Notes: generated by a model from the sequence alone, not told the origin. A stretch of DNA of 64,000 bases from Triplophysa rosa (GCF_024868665.1 NC_079906.1:11560507-11624506); one strand, 5' to 3'. Positions 1 to 11,941 are shown, counted from the first letter of the stretch. Numbers and translations are program-made.

Positions 1-900
1 AGTTTTAATAAAAGTTGGGAGCTGCAGATAGCCCGCTGAAGGACACTGATGAAGTGTCTTGGGGCCTATTTCCACCTCGAGATAAGGAGCTGAAGAGCGA
101 GAGGAAGGTGGGTCGCAGGGCCAGAGATGTGAGTGCACACACTAATGTCAAGGCTTTTTTTTCTCTATTTCCATCGTCGAAGGAGATAGCATACACATAT
201 GGTGCGGGGAAAAAATAAATAATGATCGGGATCCAAACAAGGAGAAGCTTTGGTAGATGTGGAGGCATCCTAAACAGTATCTGTCTCTCGCTCTTTCTCT
301 CTCTCCATTTTCTGTTCCTTTCGTTCTGTGATTTGGACTCCCGCCAGCATCTATAGTTCACCCTCAGCTGTGGCGGCAAGCTCCAGATGTGCCAAAGGCG
401 TGTTTTTTCTTTCTCTCCCCCACGTGTGTTTGTGTGTGTGTGTGTGTGCGCGTGTGTCTGCGTGCAGGTTTTGCCAGCTGACTGCACCGTTTGATAACCC
501 GCTCTCTGGATGCCCATCACCGGCCGCAGAGATAGAATTAAATGATGATGATCTTCCCACGAGTTGGGTGCGGAAACAGTGCGTATAAATCTTGATTTCA
601 TCTCAGCGTGAGAAGTCTTTATCCATCATCACTCTTAATGAACAAGTCATTAAGCACGATGAATGGCGCACGGGGCCCCGACCATCTCACTGCTGCTTTT
701 GTTTGCCGGTTTTGAGGTGGGGGGGCAACTTCTGTGCCCTTTCGAGGGGGTCAAACTCATTGCTCCAGATGTGGCGGTCACCTCGCCAGCCCCTCACCCC
801 CCTCAGAGGTGCCCAGCATGTACTAAGCAGGCCTGTAAAAAATTAGACTAAACGGGCTTGATTGTTTACGCCCTGACACATAAAAAAGTCATTTTGGAAA
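1..900. promoter_or_regulatory. Repeat-poor noncoding block, possible conserved element
   Basis: No gene is recognised. Apart from the GT tract at 422-464 the sequence is non-repetitive and of balanced composition. The open frames here (up to 198 codons on the minus strand) read through simple sequence and have no recognisable domain. Such composition is typical of conserved noncoding DNA near vertebrate developmental genes, but that is inference; alignment with another fish would decide it. Confidence 0.25.
422..464. repeat. GT microsatellite
   Basis: Alternating GT, interrupted by CGCG and TCTGC. It accounts for the poly-VC and poly-HT runs in the frames crossing it. Confidence 0.9.
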
Positions 901-1945
901 CCTGCGTGATCCATGCTTATGTTAATTTATGGTGTTGAACTTTTAGTTCGAATTGAGTTTGGATCAGCCTGCTTCGGAATGGGAATATTTTAACATGGTT
1001 TTCGTCGGTCTCCGGAGTTCAAGTGAAATGCACCTGGTTGTGTAAAGATATTCGAGTATAGACTGAGAAATTCATCTGGGAACTAGGTTTGGAAAATGCT
1101 TAGAGGTTCAGTCTCTAAGATAATTCCCTTTGTTTGGTTTGGTTACCACGGTCTAGTGTATGTATTTTCCCTTTTTCTTGAGATATGCTAGGTCCTCTAG
1201 TTACGAACTTCAAGCAAGTCTCTGAGGCTCTTGTGTTTGCAATCTAGATGAACTTAAAAGCCTTCTTAAAGAATTTAAGAGCATTGTCAGCGTAGCCCCG
1301 GGCTACCGAAAGCAGACGCTGTGCCACCTGCATGAAATTTGAATGAAACCGCCGCAAGACTATCCGAGCTGTGTAAAGTAGAACAATGTTTATTTTGTGA
1401 AGCAAGATGCTTTTTCTTGTGATTTTTCTTCAGAAATGGATTTTGACTCAGGGTAATTGTATTTAACTTTTCGTGCTCTCGTAGCGCGTGTATTTGTTTG
1501 CGCACCAAAACAGTACGCTGAGTTTGACTTTCCTTGTTAGTGACAGCTGCCATGTTTTAGTGTCACATTCTCATAGGCTCTTGACTCTGAAGCCCTCAAG
1601 ATCCTGCTGGGAATCACATCACTCAGTGTGTTTGATAATATCTCTTCATCATTAAACTAGACACCTTTCATTCTTTACACACCACTCAATTTCTCATGGC
1701 ATTTCAGAGTGGTCCTTTGTTGTTTTTATTTTCACCCTCTCTCTCATACCATAGAAGAGAAAAAAAATGTTTTATTTGTTGTTTTACATCTGGGAATCAA
1801 CTAAAGTGTCTAGTGTATCCACTGGTTCTTTACTGCTAATGTGCGGCATGCAATTTGTTTGTTTGCTTTACTAAATGCCATAACCATAAAATTATTGACA
1901 AAAGGTGTAATATTTTATATTTGACCACTGTATTACAACAGAAAT
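901..1945. other. Noncoding stretch, nothing recognised
   Basis: About 1 kb of moderately AT-rich sequence without a repeat I recognise, a splice-flanked open frame or an RNA gene. The 88-codon minus-strand frame at 1287-1553 has no visible domain. Confidence 0.4.
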
Positions 1946-1949
1946 TTAA

Positions 1950-2358
1950 AGGGATAGTTCACCCAAAAATAAAAATTCTGTCATGATTTACTCACCTTCA
2001 GGTTGTCCCAAATCTGTATAAATTTCATTGTTCTGGTGAACACAGAGAAAGATATTTGCAAGAATGCTCATAAACAAACAGTTCTCGGACCCCATTGACT
2101 AACATAGTAGGAAAAAATACTTTTTTGTTTAGTATTTTGACAAATGTTGGACAGCAAACAGTTCTTGGACCGCATTGACCACCATTGTAATTTTTCCTAC
2201 TATGGCAGTCAATGGGGTCCAAGAACTGTTTGGTTACAAGTATTCGTCCAAATATCTTTCTCTGTGTTCAACCAAACAAAGAAATTTATACAGATTTGGA
2301 ACAACTAGAGAGTGAGTAATTCAAGACAGAATTTTCATTTTTTGGGTGAACTATCATT
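1950..2358. mobile_element. TTAA-flanked palindromic MITE, copy 1
   Basis: The left end reads AGGGATAGTTCACCC just after a TTAA (1946-1949), and the right end is an inverted version (GGGTGAACTATCATT) followed by TTAA (2359-2362). The middle is also partly self-complementary: segments matching CAATGGGGTCCAAGAACTGTTTGG occur in both orientations. No coding capacity is visible. TTAA duplications are known from the piggyBac and Kolobok superfamilies; which one moves this family cannot be told here. It is the same family as the copies at 11645, 17692, 18512, 19897, 27736 and 43957. Confidence 0.85.
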
Positions 2359-2686
2359 TTAATGAATTGAACATTTTTTATATAAATGTTGTAATTCATT
2401 TTATTATTAAACCTTATACGCAAAACCCAGATTTACGCTAAACAGAATAAGAACTAAATAAAGGGCTATAATTTATCTTTAGGAGGTTAATACAGCAGCT
2501 TTATAAAAGCTTGGTGTGATGGTATGGTCCATATTGAGGTGCAGGAGAAAAAACAAACCCCCATTACGGCACATGTCAGCGTCATAAACAACCGATCGGG
2601 CCATGTGGACGCAGGCACAGCCGTAATGGAGGCTGTGCATCACTGTTCAGCACAAGGTCTGCAACCTCTACAGGACTCACCTGAAC

Positions 2687-2688
<2 letters not shown>

Positions 2689-2740
<52 letters not shown>

Positions 2741-2810
2741 GAGACAGAGAGAGAGAGAGAGAGAGGAGAAGGAGAGAGAGAGGAGAGAGAGAGAGAAGAG
2801 AGAGAAGAGA

Positions 2811-2858
<48 letters not shown>
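2689..2858. repeat. GA microsatellite, about 170 bp
   Basis: A long GA tract with GGA, GAAG and GACA interruptions in its middle third and cleaner GA runs at both ends. It creates artefactual Arg-Glu or Ser-Leu repeat frames on both strands. Confidence 0.95.
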
Positions 2859-2861
<3 letters not shown>

Positions 2862-3490
2862 TGGTAGAGCAATGATGGAGGTAATAACTAATTCTGTGTA
2901 GTTTAGATGTACTTTACCGTCACGGAGATGATGTTCACACTTTTTAGGAAATGTAAAGAGTGACAGCCTTATCCACATCTGTGGCTCAGATATTTCCAAT
3001 AAATGTGTCATAAAGGTCTAGTTGAAGGAAACAAATCTATTTGGGTTTGATTCAGACAATACACTGTTCTCAGGGAGGTTGTTCAGAAATAATCACAATA
3101 TGTACTAGAATCACCCCATCATCATCACCCGTCAGCTGCCACATCTGGAAAGGAGCACCTAAAGTCAGGTTGGCTGCGTACCCATGCAGCGCTAGAGAAA
3201 AAGAGACAGCTGGCCTATTTTTGGGGCTTATTCCATAAAGTGATCTTACCGCGGCGGCTCCCCCATGACCGGTAATGTGATGGTGCCCCAGGCAGTGTTT
3301 TCAATTTCTTCAAAACACAAGCAGCACTCTGCACTGACTTTGTGGTGAGGACGACTTAGTGGCAGATGAGTGGAGTTATCTGTGGCCTTTATTGAAAATG
3401 GTTTCTCAGTTTAGGATGTCGGTGATTGCTTGAAAGTGAGGCTTAAGGTGTTGAAGAAATACATCAACTATATTGTGATTTATGGATATT
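2859..3490. other. Noncoding stretch, nothing recognised
   Basis: No repeat family or gene is recognised. The interval 3060-3300 is less AT-rich and non-repetitive, but no splice-flanked frame is evident. Confidence 0.35.
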
Positions 3491-3496
3491 TTATAA

Positions 3497-3930
3497 TGGT
3501 CTCTTTTCTTATTAGACCATTTGATTAACAAACAATGAGAATAAAATTAAGAGACCATTCCAAATTTTCACTTAATCAGCATTTCTATTCTAGTCCAGTG
3601 TCTGTTGAATTTGAACAAAATCAAACCTCAGGAGTGACAGTCATCCAACAGCAATGTGAAAGACTGACAGCATGACAAGACAGATAAAAACACATGGAAA
3701 ATCACATGAAAAAATATTACTGTTGTGTTGCTTAAAAGTGACTATGAACTTGTTTTCTTTGCAGTATTTGAGGTCTGAAAAATACAGAGCATCTTTTCAG
3801 TTATTTTCGCCTGTTTCTCCAGGTCTCATTTTCTGCAAATAAATGCAAACAAAAATGGTAATTTTACCTAAACACATAGCTGTAAATAGAACCTTTTAAA
3901 ACCATCAGAAAAACTGATTGGAAACTGAAA
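3497..3930. repeat. Dispersed cyprinid-type repeat (fragment)
   Basis: The text from about 3590 on (TCCAGTGTCTGTTGAATTTG, then GGAGTGACA, GACTGACAGCATGACAAGAC, TTTCTTTGCAGTATTTGAGG and TCATTTTCTGCAAATAAATG) matches from memory a very frequent zebrafish or carp interspersed repeat. It has no long frame. Both boundaries are approximate and no second copy is present in this window, so the call rests on recall. Confidence 0.5.
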
Positions 3931-4499
3931 TGGTCCATGTAAGGGATCCTGGCTGTGAAGATAATGCTTATATTTGTTGGTGTTGTATTCATTTAGAATC
4001 AACTTTTAACCTTAACTCTGTCAATCTTGAGAAGCAGTTTTAAAACACTCTTCTGTAAAACATGCTCCTTTCTGCTAACCCTCATAAATCTACCGTTGAC
4101 AGAATACCCATATGCCATATCTTTTCCAGAAATCCCTTTTATTTCAAGTGAGGCAAAAATCTCTAAAAGTTTAAAGAGTTGCCCTTTTCAATCCACCTAA
4201 TTCACTAGAGAAGGTGAATTTTCACAAACACCGGAGGAGTGTCTTTAACATCAAGCGAGCGCTAAGAGTTCCAATGGCTGTAAAGTTTATTTACTGCCTT
4301 CTAATCTCAATAAAACCTGCCATTGCTGCATTGAATGACCTTCCTTTTACAGTGTACAGTAGTTCTTCAAAATTACACCGTGACCAAGAGTCTGACCATG
4401 TCACCAGATGGTAAAAACAAGCTTCTGGTTTTTTTTACACTACAAAATTCAATGTGTCCCTACAAGCAGGTCTTCTTGTATTCTGATAAGAATTGGGAG
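3931..4499. other. Noncoding stretch, nothing recognised
   Basis: Unique-looking AT-rich sequence. The overlapping frames of 64-67 codons at 4214-4529 show no domain. Confidence 0.35.
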
Positions 4500-4612
4500 C
4501 AGGGCTGTCAAGCGATTATTTGCGACTAATCGTAAACAAAATAAAAGTTTTTGTTTACATAATATATGTCTGTTTAATAATTATGTATATATAAATATTT
4601 TTATATTTTAGT
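4500..4612. mobile_element. hAT-type MITE fragment (GGGCTGTCAA family)
   Basis: It begins with CAGGGCTGTCAAGCGATTA, the characteristic end of an abundant fish hAT MITE family, and continues with the AATAAAAGTTT...TTTACATAATATATG interior typical of that family. The other terminus is missing, so the copy is truncated. Related ends occur at 39174 and 43782. Confidence 0.65.
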
Positions 4613-5930
4613 GCAATGTTTTGAGTATCAAATTAAATGTCATTGATTTCCTCACATACAGTATATTGTATGGCTTTCAGTAGATATAAAACATGGCTGA
4701 AAAGTTAAATCAAAAGTTCTGCTATTTGGGTTTTATATATGACATTTGGAAAACATTTTGAGTTATCAAAGAAGAGCACTTTTGCCTGCACACTCTGATA
4801 CAGTGTTTTCTCCAAATGTATCAAGCTGTGGAGATTACAGAGAGAAACAGGGATGATGTTAGTCTTTTAAGAAGAGTGAATACCTTGTGTTTAAATGAAA
4901 ACAGCTGTGTTCAAATAGCATTAAGGCTGGCTTGGTCCTGTCAAGATTTCACATTTCTCTGCATTTTTTCTTTCTCTTTTTTCCCCTTCTCTCCGGGTTG
5001 TGAGAAGTTTAAGTTGAAAATGGTTTTGGAAATCGTCTGCAAATCTCCCTTGAGCGGATTAAACTGTGGGAATGGAAGAATTTAGCCAGACAATTTCCAA
5101 CCACGGCTAAATTGCTTAGATATGAGAGCGTCGGAGGAATAAATATTATTTTAAACCTTTAAAACACACCGCTTTCTTCATCTCCCTGAACCCTTTCTTC
5201 TCTCGTACCCTTTCTGCATCCAGCTCCACGTGTTTGAAATTACGCCATTTAACGTAATGCTCATAATTGATCGTTTAGTGGAAAACGCAAACATATCCTC
5301 CGCTGACGGATTCCACATTCTTTGTGTGTGCGATTCACTGTTTCTTGGCAAATACGGGACAGCTGCTTGATGTTTCACACCCATCGAGAGTTGTGATCAG
5401 GATATGAGATGTTGGCCTTTTTCTCACTGCTGAATTTGCCTTTGTGTTTTCAGACCTGTCTAGAAGGCCGGCATCTTTAGTGCCGAGCTTCCCATGGGAT
5501 TCAGAGGGTCATCTCGGAGAGCGCATGGTGCACATGGAATCTTTTGCACTGTCGTTCTCAATAACAGCACAGACTGCAGATGTTTTTGCAGTTTATGCTA
5601 AATCCTCGAGTCATTTATATTCATGCACAGACAAATGCACAGCATTTTTATCCAAACAGGCTTTTACTGCATTTAGTATAAATGCAGGTGATTCATGTGT
5701 TTTCTGGAAATCAAACACATGACTTTGGTGTTGCAAGCACAATGCTCTACTTGCTAGGAAAACTGTCAAGGTGTTAGCAAGAACCTCTAGTCTGAAAAAA
5801 GGGCAATTCCAGCATTACGAATGTGACATTTTCAGCCAAAATTTGAAATGTAAATTCTCAGTGAATGTATTTATTACCAATATATTAATTCATCTGTTAT
5901 ATTTTACTAAACCCCTGATGAAAGAGTCCA
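4613..5930. other. Noncoding stretch, nothing recognised
   Basis: No family is recognised. The interval 5090-5560 is more balanced in composition and could be a conserved element. The 92-codon frame at 5444-5722 follows a TTTTCAG, but it continues into AT-rich sequence and shows no domain. Confidence 0.35.
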
Positions 5931-5939
5931 GAAATCAGA

Positions 5940-6260
5940 AAATTAATGTGTTATGGATGTGACAAAGAAGGACGCGCATTTTTGAGATGACATACTTTAC
6001 AGCGTTTCTGTGAATTAAAATGTGTAAACCAGAAGCAACAAATGGAGAAGGGAGGTTTTTTACAGACCACAAAGTTTATTAATTTATTTAAAAATATTTT
6101 TTTTAAATGTATTTTATTTAATTTAATAAAATAATTGTATTATTTACTATAGTAATTATAATTTTTATAATAATTTATTATAATATTTATGAGGAATATG
6201 GTTGACAATTCTGTTATGGATGTGACAATTCACTTACTTGATATGGAAAAATATGATTAA
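5940..6260 (+). repeat. Dispersed repeat with GTTATGGATGTGAC boxes, copy 1
   Basis: The motif GTTATGGATGTGACAA occurs near 5950 and again near 6213, in the same orientation and about 263 bp apart. Between them lie the GGACGCGCATTTTTGAGATGAC and CCAGAAGCAACAAATGGAGAAG blocks and an AT-rich stretch. The same arrangement appears in reverse orientation at 30060-30310, which shows it is a dispersed repeat. Class is not determined; the element may extend right to about 6650. Confidence 0.6.
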
Positions 6261-7000
6261 AAATTTTCGAGAGACTTCACACGGGTATTTAAACCACCAA
6301 ATACTGACTTCTGACCTATCAGTATGATGAAAACCTCTCGTAAAACCTTGATCTTAAATTTGATATTTGCGTGGAATTGCCCAAAAGTACACAAAAAACT
6401 GTTGTGTAAATACAGTAAGTGTATGTTATGAGCATATATAAAACTGTGCAATGTATCGTAATTTGCATTTATCTTATTATACAATGTCAATTTGTATAAC
6501 AGTAACACCAGCATCAATAATTGCAGTAGCAATAATAAGATGTTATTAATAATTCATTATTAATGACATGTTTTATTACCTGACAATTGTTCCCCTGTGT
6601 CCAATATCATCCATAATGTTTTCATATTTAATGTTATTAGTCACAATTGTCTTATTAAAGCTGTACGTGTGTGAATCCATCTAGTTGCACTAGGTGGTGT
6701 ACAGTATATACGACTGTCTCATTCATTCTGATATCCGACTGATTGTCCTTTACCTACAATTCCTCTAATTGTTTCAGCCAAGCATCCTGACATATTGAAT
6801 TATGCATATCACATAGCCTGAATCTCACAGTTTTTTTTTACGCTTTTGACAGCTTTGTCTGCCATAACAGGTGTCCCCTTATTCTATCACATGCATCCCT
6901 GATTCCTCACTACAGAAGGCATGTGGCAAAAAAGACAACACTTTTTTTCCTCAGCTCAAATCAGGCAGATGTTGGCTCAGATTTGGTTTTCAGGGCCTCC
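6261..7000. other. AT-rich noncoding stretch
   Basis: The part to about 6650 may still belong to the preceding repeat. The rest is unassigned and has no gene signal. Confidence 0.3.
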
Positions 7001-7800
7001 CAATCCAGCTTCAGCCTTTTCCCCCCCTCTGGAGCGCAGGGTATCGGCGAGGAGCCGCGACAGGAGAATCAGAGAGGGACATCTGATCTAACTGACAGGT
7101 CCCTGGCAGATGTTTGCAGCTTTGTTGACATTTTCCAGCAAGCCCACTGAGCATCTACACAGCGTCCTCGTCTTCCACACCTAAAGTCTTGGAGGAATAC
7201 GCAGACCTCACTTTCATTCATTCAGACGGGTTATTATATTATATATATAACATCCGTCTGAACTGTTTGTGTTTTAAAAATCCACCGTATTTCTCTTTTC
7301 GAAGCTGTGTCGTAATGGAGAAGAGCTTTAAAAATCACCGTAGTAAATGCCAAGTCTGTACTTAATTAAATCGGACAGATGATTTCATGCATCAAGATTA
7401 AACTTAGGCTGGGAATTGCTCCAAGCTCTTTTAATGCAGAATTTCCTTTCTCTTCCATCCACGGAGATTGCAAATTGCAAGTGGACAGGTATCTCCGACC
7501 TCCGTAATCCCACTGAGCCGTACCCCGTGTCACCTGGGCTCCAACGCTAAATTGGTTTGAACTCCTCCGATTTTACAGCACACGTCCAGATGTCAGTAAA
7601 GCTGTGAGATGTGTCGAGGACCTGTCAGGCAGAGTTTAGGCCCATGCCCTTGCGCTGGACATGGCCCTTACAGGTCTCGGATCAGGGCGGAGGGACTTAC
7701 GCCCCCTGCTCTGCTCGGCCTGTCAGCCATGTTTAGCACCTCGGTGTGTGACAGAGCTGAGATGGAGAGAACCACTTTTAAATCTTCCCACTAGATCAGT
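7001..7800. promoter_or_regulatory. Repeat-poor block, possible conserved noncoding element
   Basis: About 800 bp of balanced, non-repetitive sequence between AT-rich flanks, with no frame worth calling. It resembles fish conserved noncoding DNA in texture only; conservation is not testable here. Confidence 0.3.
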
Positions 7801-8143
7801 TTGGAAAGGGCTAAGGGTCAAATGAAAGAGTGAAAAGACGTTTGGAATGTTTTAATGCATTTTGCTTTTTTAAGTTTCATTGGATGCATGCGCCTGGCCC
7901 GAAGTTAACCTGAAGTTAACTTCTGGTCTGTTTTTGGTTATATTAACAATTTATTTTAAATTTAATTTATATTACTATAAATATTTCATCGTAAATTAAT
8001 TGTATTAAATTAAATTAAAACTACTCCGCAGTTATTGATTCTTTGCAGAGGTCTAACAGAAGTTAAAGGGGTCATATGACACGGCTAAAACGAATATTAT
8101 CATTTGTTTTAGATGTAATGCAATGTGTATATACATGATTTAA

Positions 8144-9469
8144 AGGACTCATTGTATGAGCACTTTCAACAAGTTGGTATGATTTATTAGGGTCTTCATG
8201 AAATGTCTGGAACATATTTTGCTTAAAAACACTCAATGGCTGTGTAAGCAAAACCCTTCTTGCCTCGTCAAAAACAGCTATACTCACAGCAACCCGTTTT
8301 GGTGCATGTCTCTTTAAATGATAATGAGTTACAGCGCACCACACCCCCCTTCCATCCGGTGTGTCAACACAACACACGCGTAGTACTGCCATGGCAATGG
8401 TTTAGCTGAATTATGTTTCCTGAACTTCTCTGTTTTTAGTTTAGTTTTAAACGTCTCAAATCATACGTCCGGAGACTAAAAAAATCTGTCACAGCATACA
8501 GCGCTCACGTTGTGCGTGTATGCTTGCCTAAAATCCACCTTCAGATCTCAGCGGAATTACGTGGATTTTAGCGCTTATAACGTTACACACACAACGTGAG
8601 AGCATAACTAGTATGCTAGATTTTTCAGCTTAAGGATGAATGATTTGAGACGTTTAAAATGAAACCAACCGCAGTTTTCGCCCCTGTTCATTAGCAAAAC
8701 AAACAGCTTGCCGCAGCTGAACATATTAATGCACATAATGTATTAACATACATACAGCTAAACTCCAAGTGCCCATTTGCCAAATAACATATAAATATAG
8801 AGTAAGTTTAACACTGGCTTTGAATGTTCTATTTAGCTCATGACTGACTTAGCTAATAGCTCCCTTCGCTATCATATGCTAACGTTATCCTCCTATATAT
8901 ACGGTACATGTACGTCAATTCAGACTGTTGATAAATATTACTTACATCGGCAGCGTTGTCTCCTTCAGTTGGTCTCGATCCCTGTGAAGGAACAACTTTG
9001 CAGCTAATCCTGCTTGTACTGTCCCAGGTTGATAAAGCACTCCGGCTTGAAGTGATTCGCGCAAACAAGCAGGTTGTTACTTATGGTTTCTGAGGGATTT
9101 CCACTAAAAATAAAATAAATCCACTCCTGTCTCTTCCGAGGTTAGGACTCTGTGCAGCGACTACATTGCATGTTGTCCATGAACTTTAGCCATGGCGTCA
9201 TGTACACTGCTGTCGCTTGTGAAAACAACAATGGCGGCAGCGCCGTGGGTGGAATTGTGTAGATTAAGGGGCGGTAATATTATAATAAAACCCGCGTCTA
9301 CGTCACATCAGGAGCGAAATGTGATTTCTCACATGCTTGCAGAGAAAGGCTTACCAAAACAAAGTTACTGGGATCTTGTTTTTCACATTTTCTGGGTTGC
9401 TAGATGCACCGGGGACCCGATTATAGCACTTAAACAAAGAACATTTTTGACTTTCATGCAATGGGTCCT
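8144..9469 (+). mobile_element. Inner TTAA-flanked element, 1326 bp
   Basis: The ends are AGGACTCATTGTATGA and CATGCAATGGGTCCT, which are inverted copies with two mismatches over about 15 bp. TTAA lies directly outside each end (8140-8143 and 9470-9473). The frames inside (8072-8392 minus, 9192-9473 plus) have no transposase signature, so it looks non-autonomous. It contains the imperfect inverted repeat at 8445-8661. Confidence 0.75.
8445..8661. repeat. Imperfect inverted repeat inside the inner element
   Basis: TTTTAAACGTCTCAAATCAT on the left pairs with ATGATTTGAGACGTTTAAAA on the right. TAAAATCCAC pairs with GTGGATTTTA near the centre, and CACGTTGTG-type segments pair in between. It may be a small palindromic insertion or an internal hairpin. 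Confidence 0.6.
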
Positions 9470-9958
9470 TTAAGGTTCAAAAACGCTGTTTTTTCCACAT
9501 ACCGTGTATGTTTGTATCTCCTCTTTGCCCCGCCTCTCTGAAACGCACAGATTTTTTACAAAGCTCATCGCTCTGAAAGCGATGTGTGCTATGATTGGCC
9601 AGTTCACCAGTGCATAGTGATTGGTGGAATACTTGCAAGCATCAGGTTCCAAAGCAATTGTACTGACAGCTTACTTGTGTATACATTTGGGCGGTCTTAG
9701 TCAAATCATACCACGAACTGACATAGATTTGTTTCAGGCAGGTCTGGGTGAGCATTCGCTTTTAGATACAATGCATCTTTTGTTCCGACACTTTTTTTAC
9801 TAATTTTTGCAATTTTATGTGCATACATGCATGGGCAACTTATAAAACACCAAACACACAGAAAAACATGTATTCCCCTTAGAGTTTGCGCCACATAATG
9901 TTTGTTTATGTTGTAGATATAGTTTTTGTGTGCGTGTAATAATAGTAATTTTCTTTAA

Positions 9959-10315
9959 GGAATAGTTTATCCATAAATGAATCATTCACGTATCCTCATT
10001 TTTTAGTAAATACACATTTAGATAGATTGTGCTTCTGTCCATAAAAAAGAAAAGTGAACAGTGATTTTCAAGCTTGCTCTATATATGTACTGGTGTTCTA
10101 ACATGAGAGCTTTGTGTAAGAAAAAGACTGAAATTGATTTATTCACTGACATATTTATTTTCTCAAATATTTTTTTCATCATCGAGTCTCTTGTCATAAT
10201 ATATTCTCCTCCTGCAATATACTGTATATATTTCACTGAAAAAAAGAAAACATTACAAAATTGGAATTAGTGGTGAATAAATTCTAGCTAAATTCATTTT
10301 GGGTGAACTGGTTCT
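9959..10315. mobile_element. TTAA-flanked MITE of a related type
   Basis: The left end GGAATAGTTTATCC follows TTAA (9955-9958). The right end GGGTGAACTGGTTCT precedes TTAA (10316-10319). It resembles the AGGGATAGTTCACCC family at the termini but differs inside. It is non-coding; the frames here are chance. Confidence 0.65.
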
Positions 10316-10891
10316 TTAAGGTTGTATAGGTACAGTTGTCATCATCATTTTTGCAAAACGGATGCCTGAATCTCCAAAAAAAAACTCGGCTGCTGGACAT
10401 GGGTCAAAAAGCCATTGTTAACATTTTTCAAACAGCATGTCCCCAGTCATAATCTATTCTCCTTGAGTAATTTATATTTTAAAACCTGTCCTTATTTTTT
10501 TATTTCACTGAGCCAATGCATTTTTATCTCTCTGGCTGTGCTTGACAGCCACTGACAGGTGAAGTGAAAAAGCCCTCATGCATCTTGCCCCCGTGAACTT
10601 GGAGAAGGTGAAATCGATACGGTTCGTATTTTAAAAAGCCACCGATACGTGAGCAAGACCTGACAAAATTACCACCTCAGACTGAAGTTACGAAGATAAA
10701 AAGTGACTCAAAAGCAGATTCGGCGGTGACTATTGACATAGACGCTGATATGCTGAAGGTTCGGCGCGATCGGTAATTGACAAGAGTATCAGAAATACAA
10801 TCGAAACAATGCAGGAGTGCAATGAAACTAAATGGCATTTCTGGTGAAATGGTATTGGTGAAGGTTGACTGAGCTCAACTGATTTCAACTT

Positions 10892-10892
<1 letters not shown>
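10316..10892. other. Noncoding stretch, nothing recognised
   Basis: Unique-looking sequence between a MITE and a CT tract, with no gene signal. Confidence 0.35.

Positions 10893-10949
<57 letters not shown>
10893..10949. repeat. CT microsatellite
   Basis: Uninterrupted CT dinucleotides. It generates a spurious Arg-Glu frame on the minus strand. Confidence 0.95.
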
Positions 10950-10954
<5 letters not shown>

Positions 10955-11640
10955 TCTTTTTTCCTCTCTATTACTCGGACGCTGAATGATGGTGATTTGG
11001 TTGAGGCCCAGTGAGTGTCTGAGGAAAATTGGTTGGTTGATAAAAACGATGCTATCAAAGAGGGCTACTTTCTCATTTACATTTAGATGAGTATTGATTA
11101 TTTATTTACTCAGTGGAGTGGGATTCTTTTCCAATCTTATCTCTCTCTCTCTCGTCTCCTGCTTGTCACCTGGCGAGGGGGAAGAAGAAAGCGCGAGAGA
11201 TATAGAGTTCCTGACACCATTTGAGAGTAACAGCGTTTGGCCGCTCAGATAAAAGTTAGGAGGGCTCTTTCCTTTTGTCTCCCATTTCTCCACGCTCGTT
11301 TCTCTTCCTCCACACCAATTTTGACAGAAGAAGAAAAGTTGCAGAATTAAAAATGATGGTCCTGGCTGAAAGGGTAGAGGTGAAAAGCTCTCAATTTGCC
11401 TCAGTTACGAGTTGAATTGAACATCCAGAGAATTTCAGTACGCTGTTTGTTATATGTTTCTACCGTGCAGAAACATACCATATACAGTTTTTGTATTTGT
11501 TTGATTTAACCAAATATTGACTGTAATGTAATAATTGATTGGCAAGCTTTCTGTAGTGTATCCAGTGTATAAATAAATAAAAATGGTAGAATGTGGAAAG
11601 CCATTATTTGTAATGGTGTTTAAGTAAGAAAATAAAGGAA
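10950..11640. other. Noncoding stretch, nothing recognised
   Basis: Includes short CT and AG-rich segments around 11140-11200 and otherwise ordinary sequence. No exon-like frame. Confidence 0.3.
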
Positions 11641-11644
11641 TTAA

Positions 11645-11941
11645 AGTGATAGTTCAACCAAAAATTTTAATTCTGTCATCATTTACTCACCCTCTTCTCA
11701 TTTCAAACCTGTTTGACTTTCTTTGTTCCGCAGAACACCAAAGAAGATATTTTGAAGAATGTTGCTAACTGTCATCCATTGACTTGCATCGGATTTGTGT
11801 GCATACAATAGTAGAACCGCTGTTCTTTCTTCAAAATAACTTATTTTGTGTTCTGCGGAACAAATAAAGTCAAACATGTTTGAAATGAGAATAATGTGAA
11901 TAAACGGTGACAGAATTTTCATTTTTGGGTAAACTATCCCT
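11645..11941. mobile_element. TTAA-flanked palindromic MITE, copy 2
   Basis: Ends AGTGATAGTTCAACC and GGGTAAACTATCCCT lie directly inside TTAA on both sides (11641-11644, 11942-11945). TCTGCGGAACAAA-type sequence occurs in both orientations, so the element folds back on itself over much of its length. Confidence 0.85.

Larger units (their letters stand above)
8067..9879 (+). mobile_element. Middle element, AGGGGTCATATGAC family, interrupted
   Basis: It starts AGGGGTCATATGACACGG after a TTAA (8063-8066). It ends TATTCCCCT next to TTAG, a probable decayed TTAA. It is itself split: the left piece (8067-8143) stops at GATTTAA, and the right piece resumes at 9470 with AAGGTTCAAAAACGCTG and GCCCCGCCTCTCTGAAACGC. 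This is a recognisable abundant cyprinid repeat. Superfamily is inferred only from the TTAA target. Confidence 0.7.
7875..9925 (+). mobile_element. Outer host repeat of a three-layer nest
   Basis: The left part (7875-8066) starts TTTCATTGGATGC and runs to GGTCTAACAGAAGTTAA. The right part (about 9881-9925) resumes with TTTGCGCCACATAATGTTTG. The uninterrupted counterpart at 39946-40135 reads GAAGTTAACTTTGGGCCACA across the same point, so 8067-9879 is an insertion. The family has no visible coding region. Confidence 0.7.

Noticed and set aside
5..601. 198-codon minus-strand frame
   Set aside because: Reads through the GT tract (poly-His-Thr), has low-complexity composition and no recognisable domain or conserved start context.
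2524..3011. Frames of 96-125 codons rich in Arg-Glu or Ser-Leu on both strands
   Set aside because: They are translations of the GA microsatellite at 2689-2858; there is no start or splice context and no domain.
5444..5722. Frame after a TTTTCAG acceptor, considered as an exon
   Set aside because: No donor in register, no domain, and the frame drifts into AT-rich sequence.
8072..8392. 106-codon minus-strand frame and 93-codon plus frame at 9192-9473, considered as transposase remnants
   Set aside because: No catalytic or zinc-finger pattern is visible and they cross element boundaries (8144, 9469).
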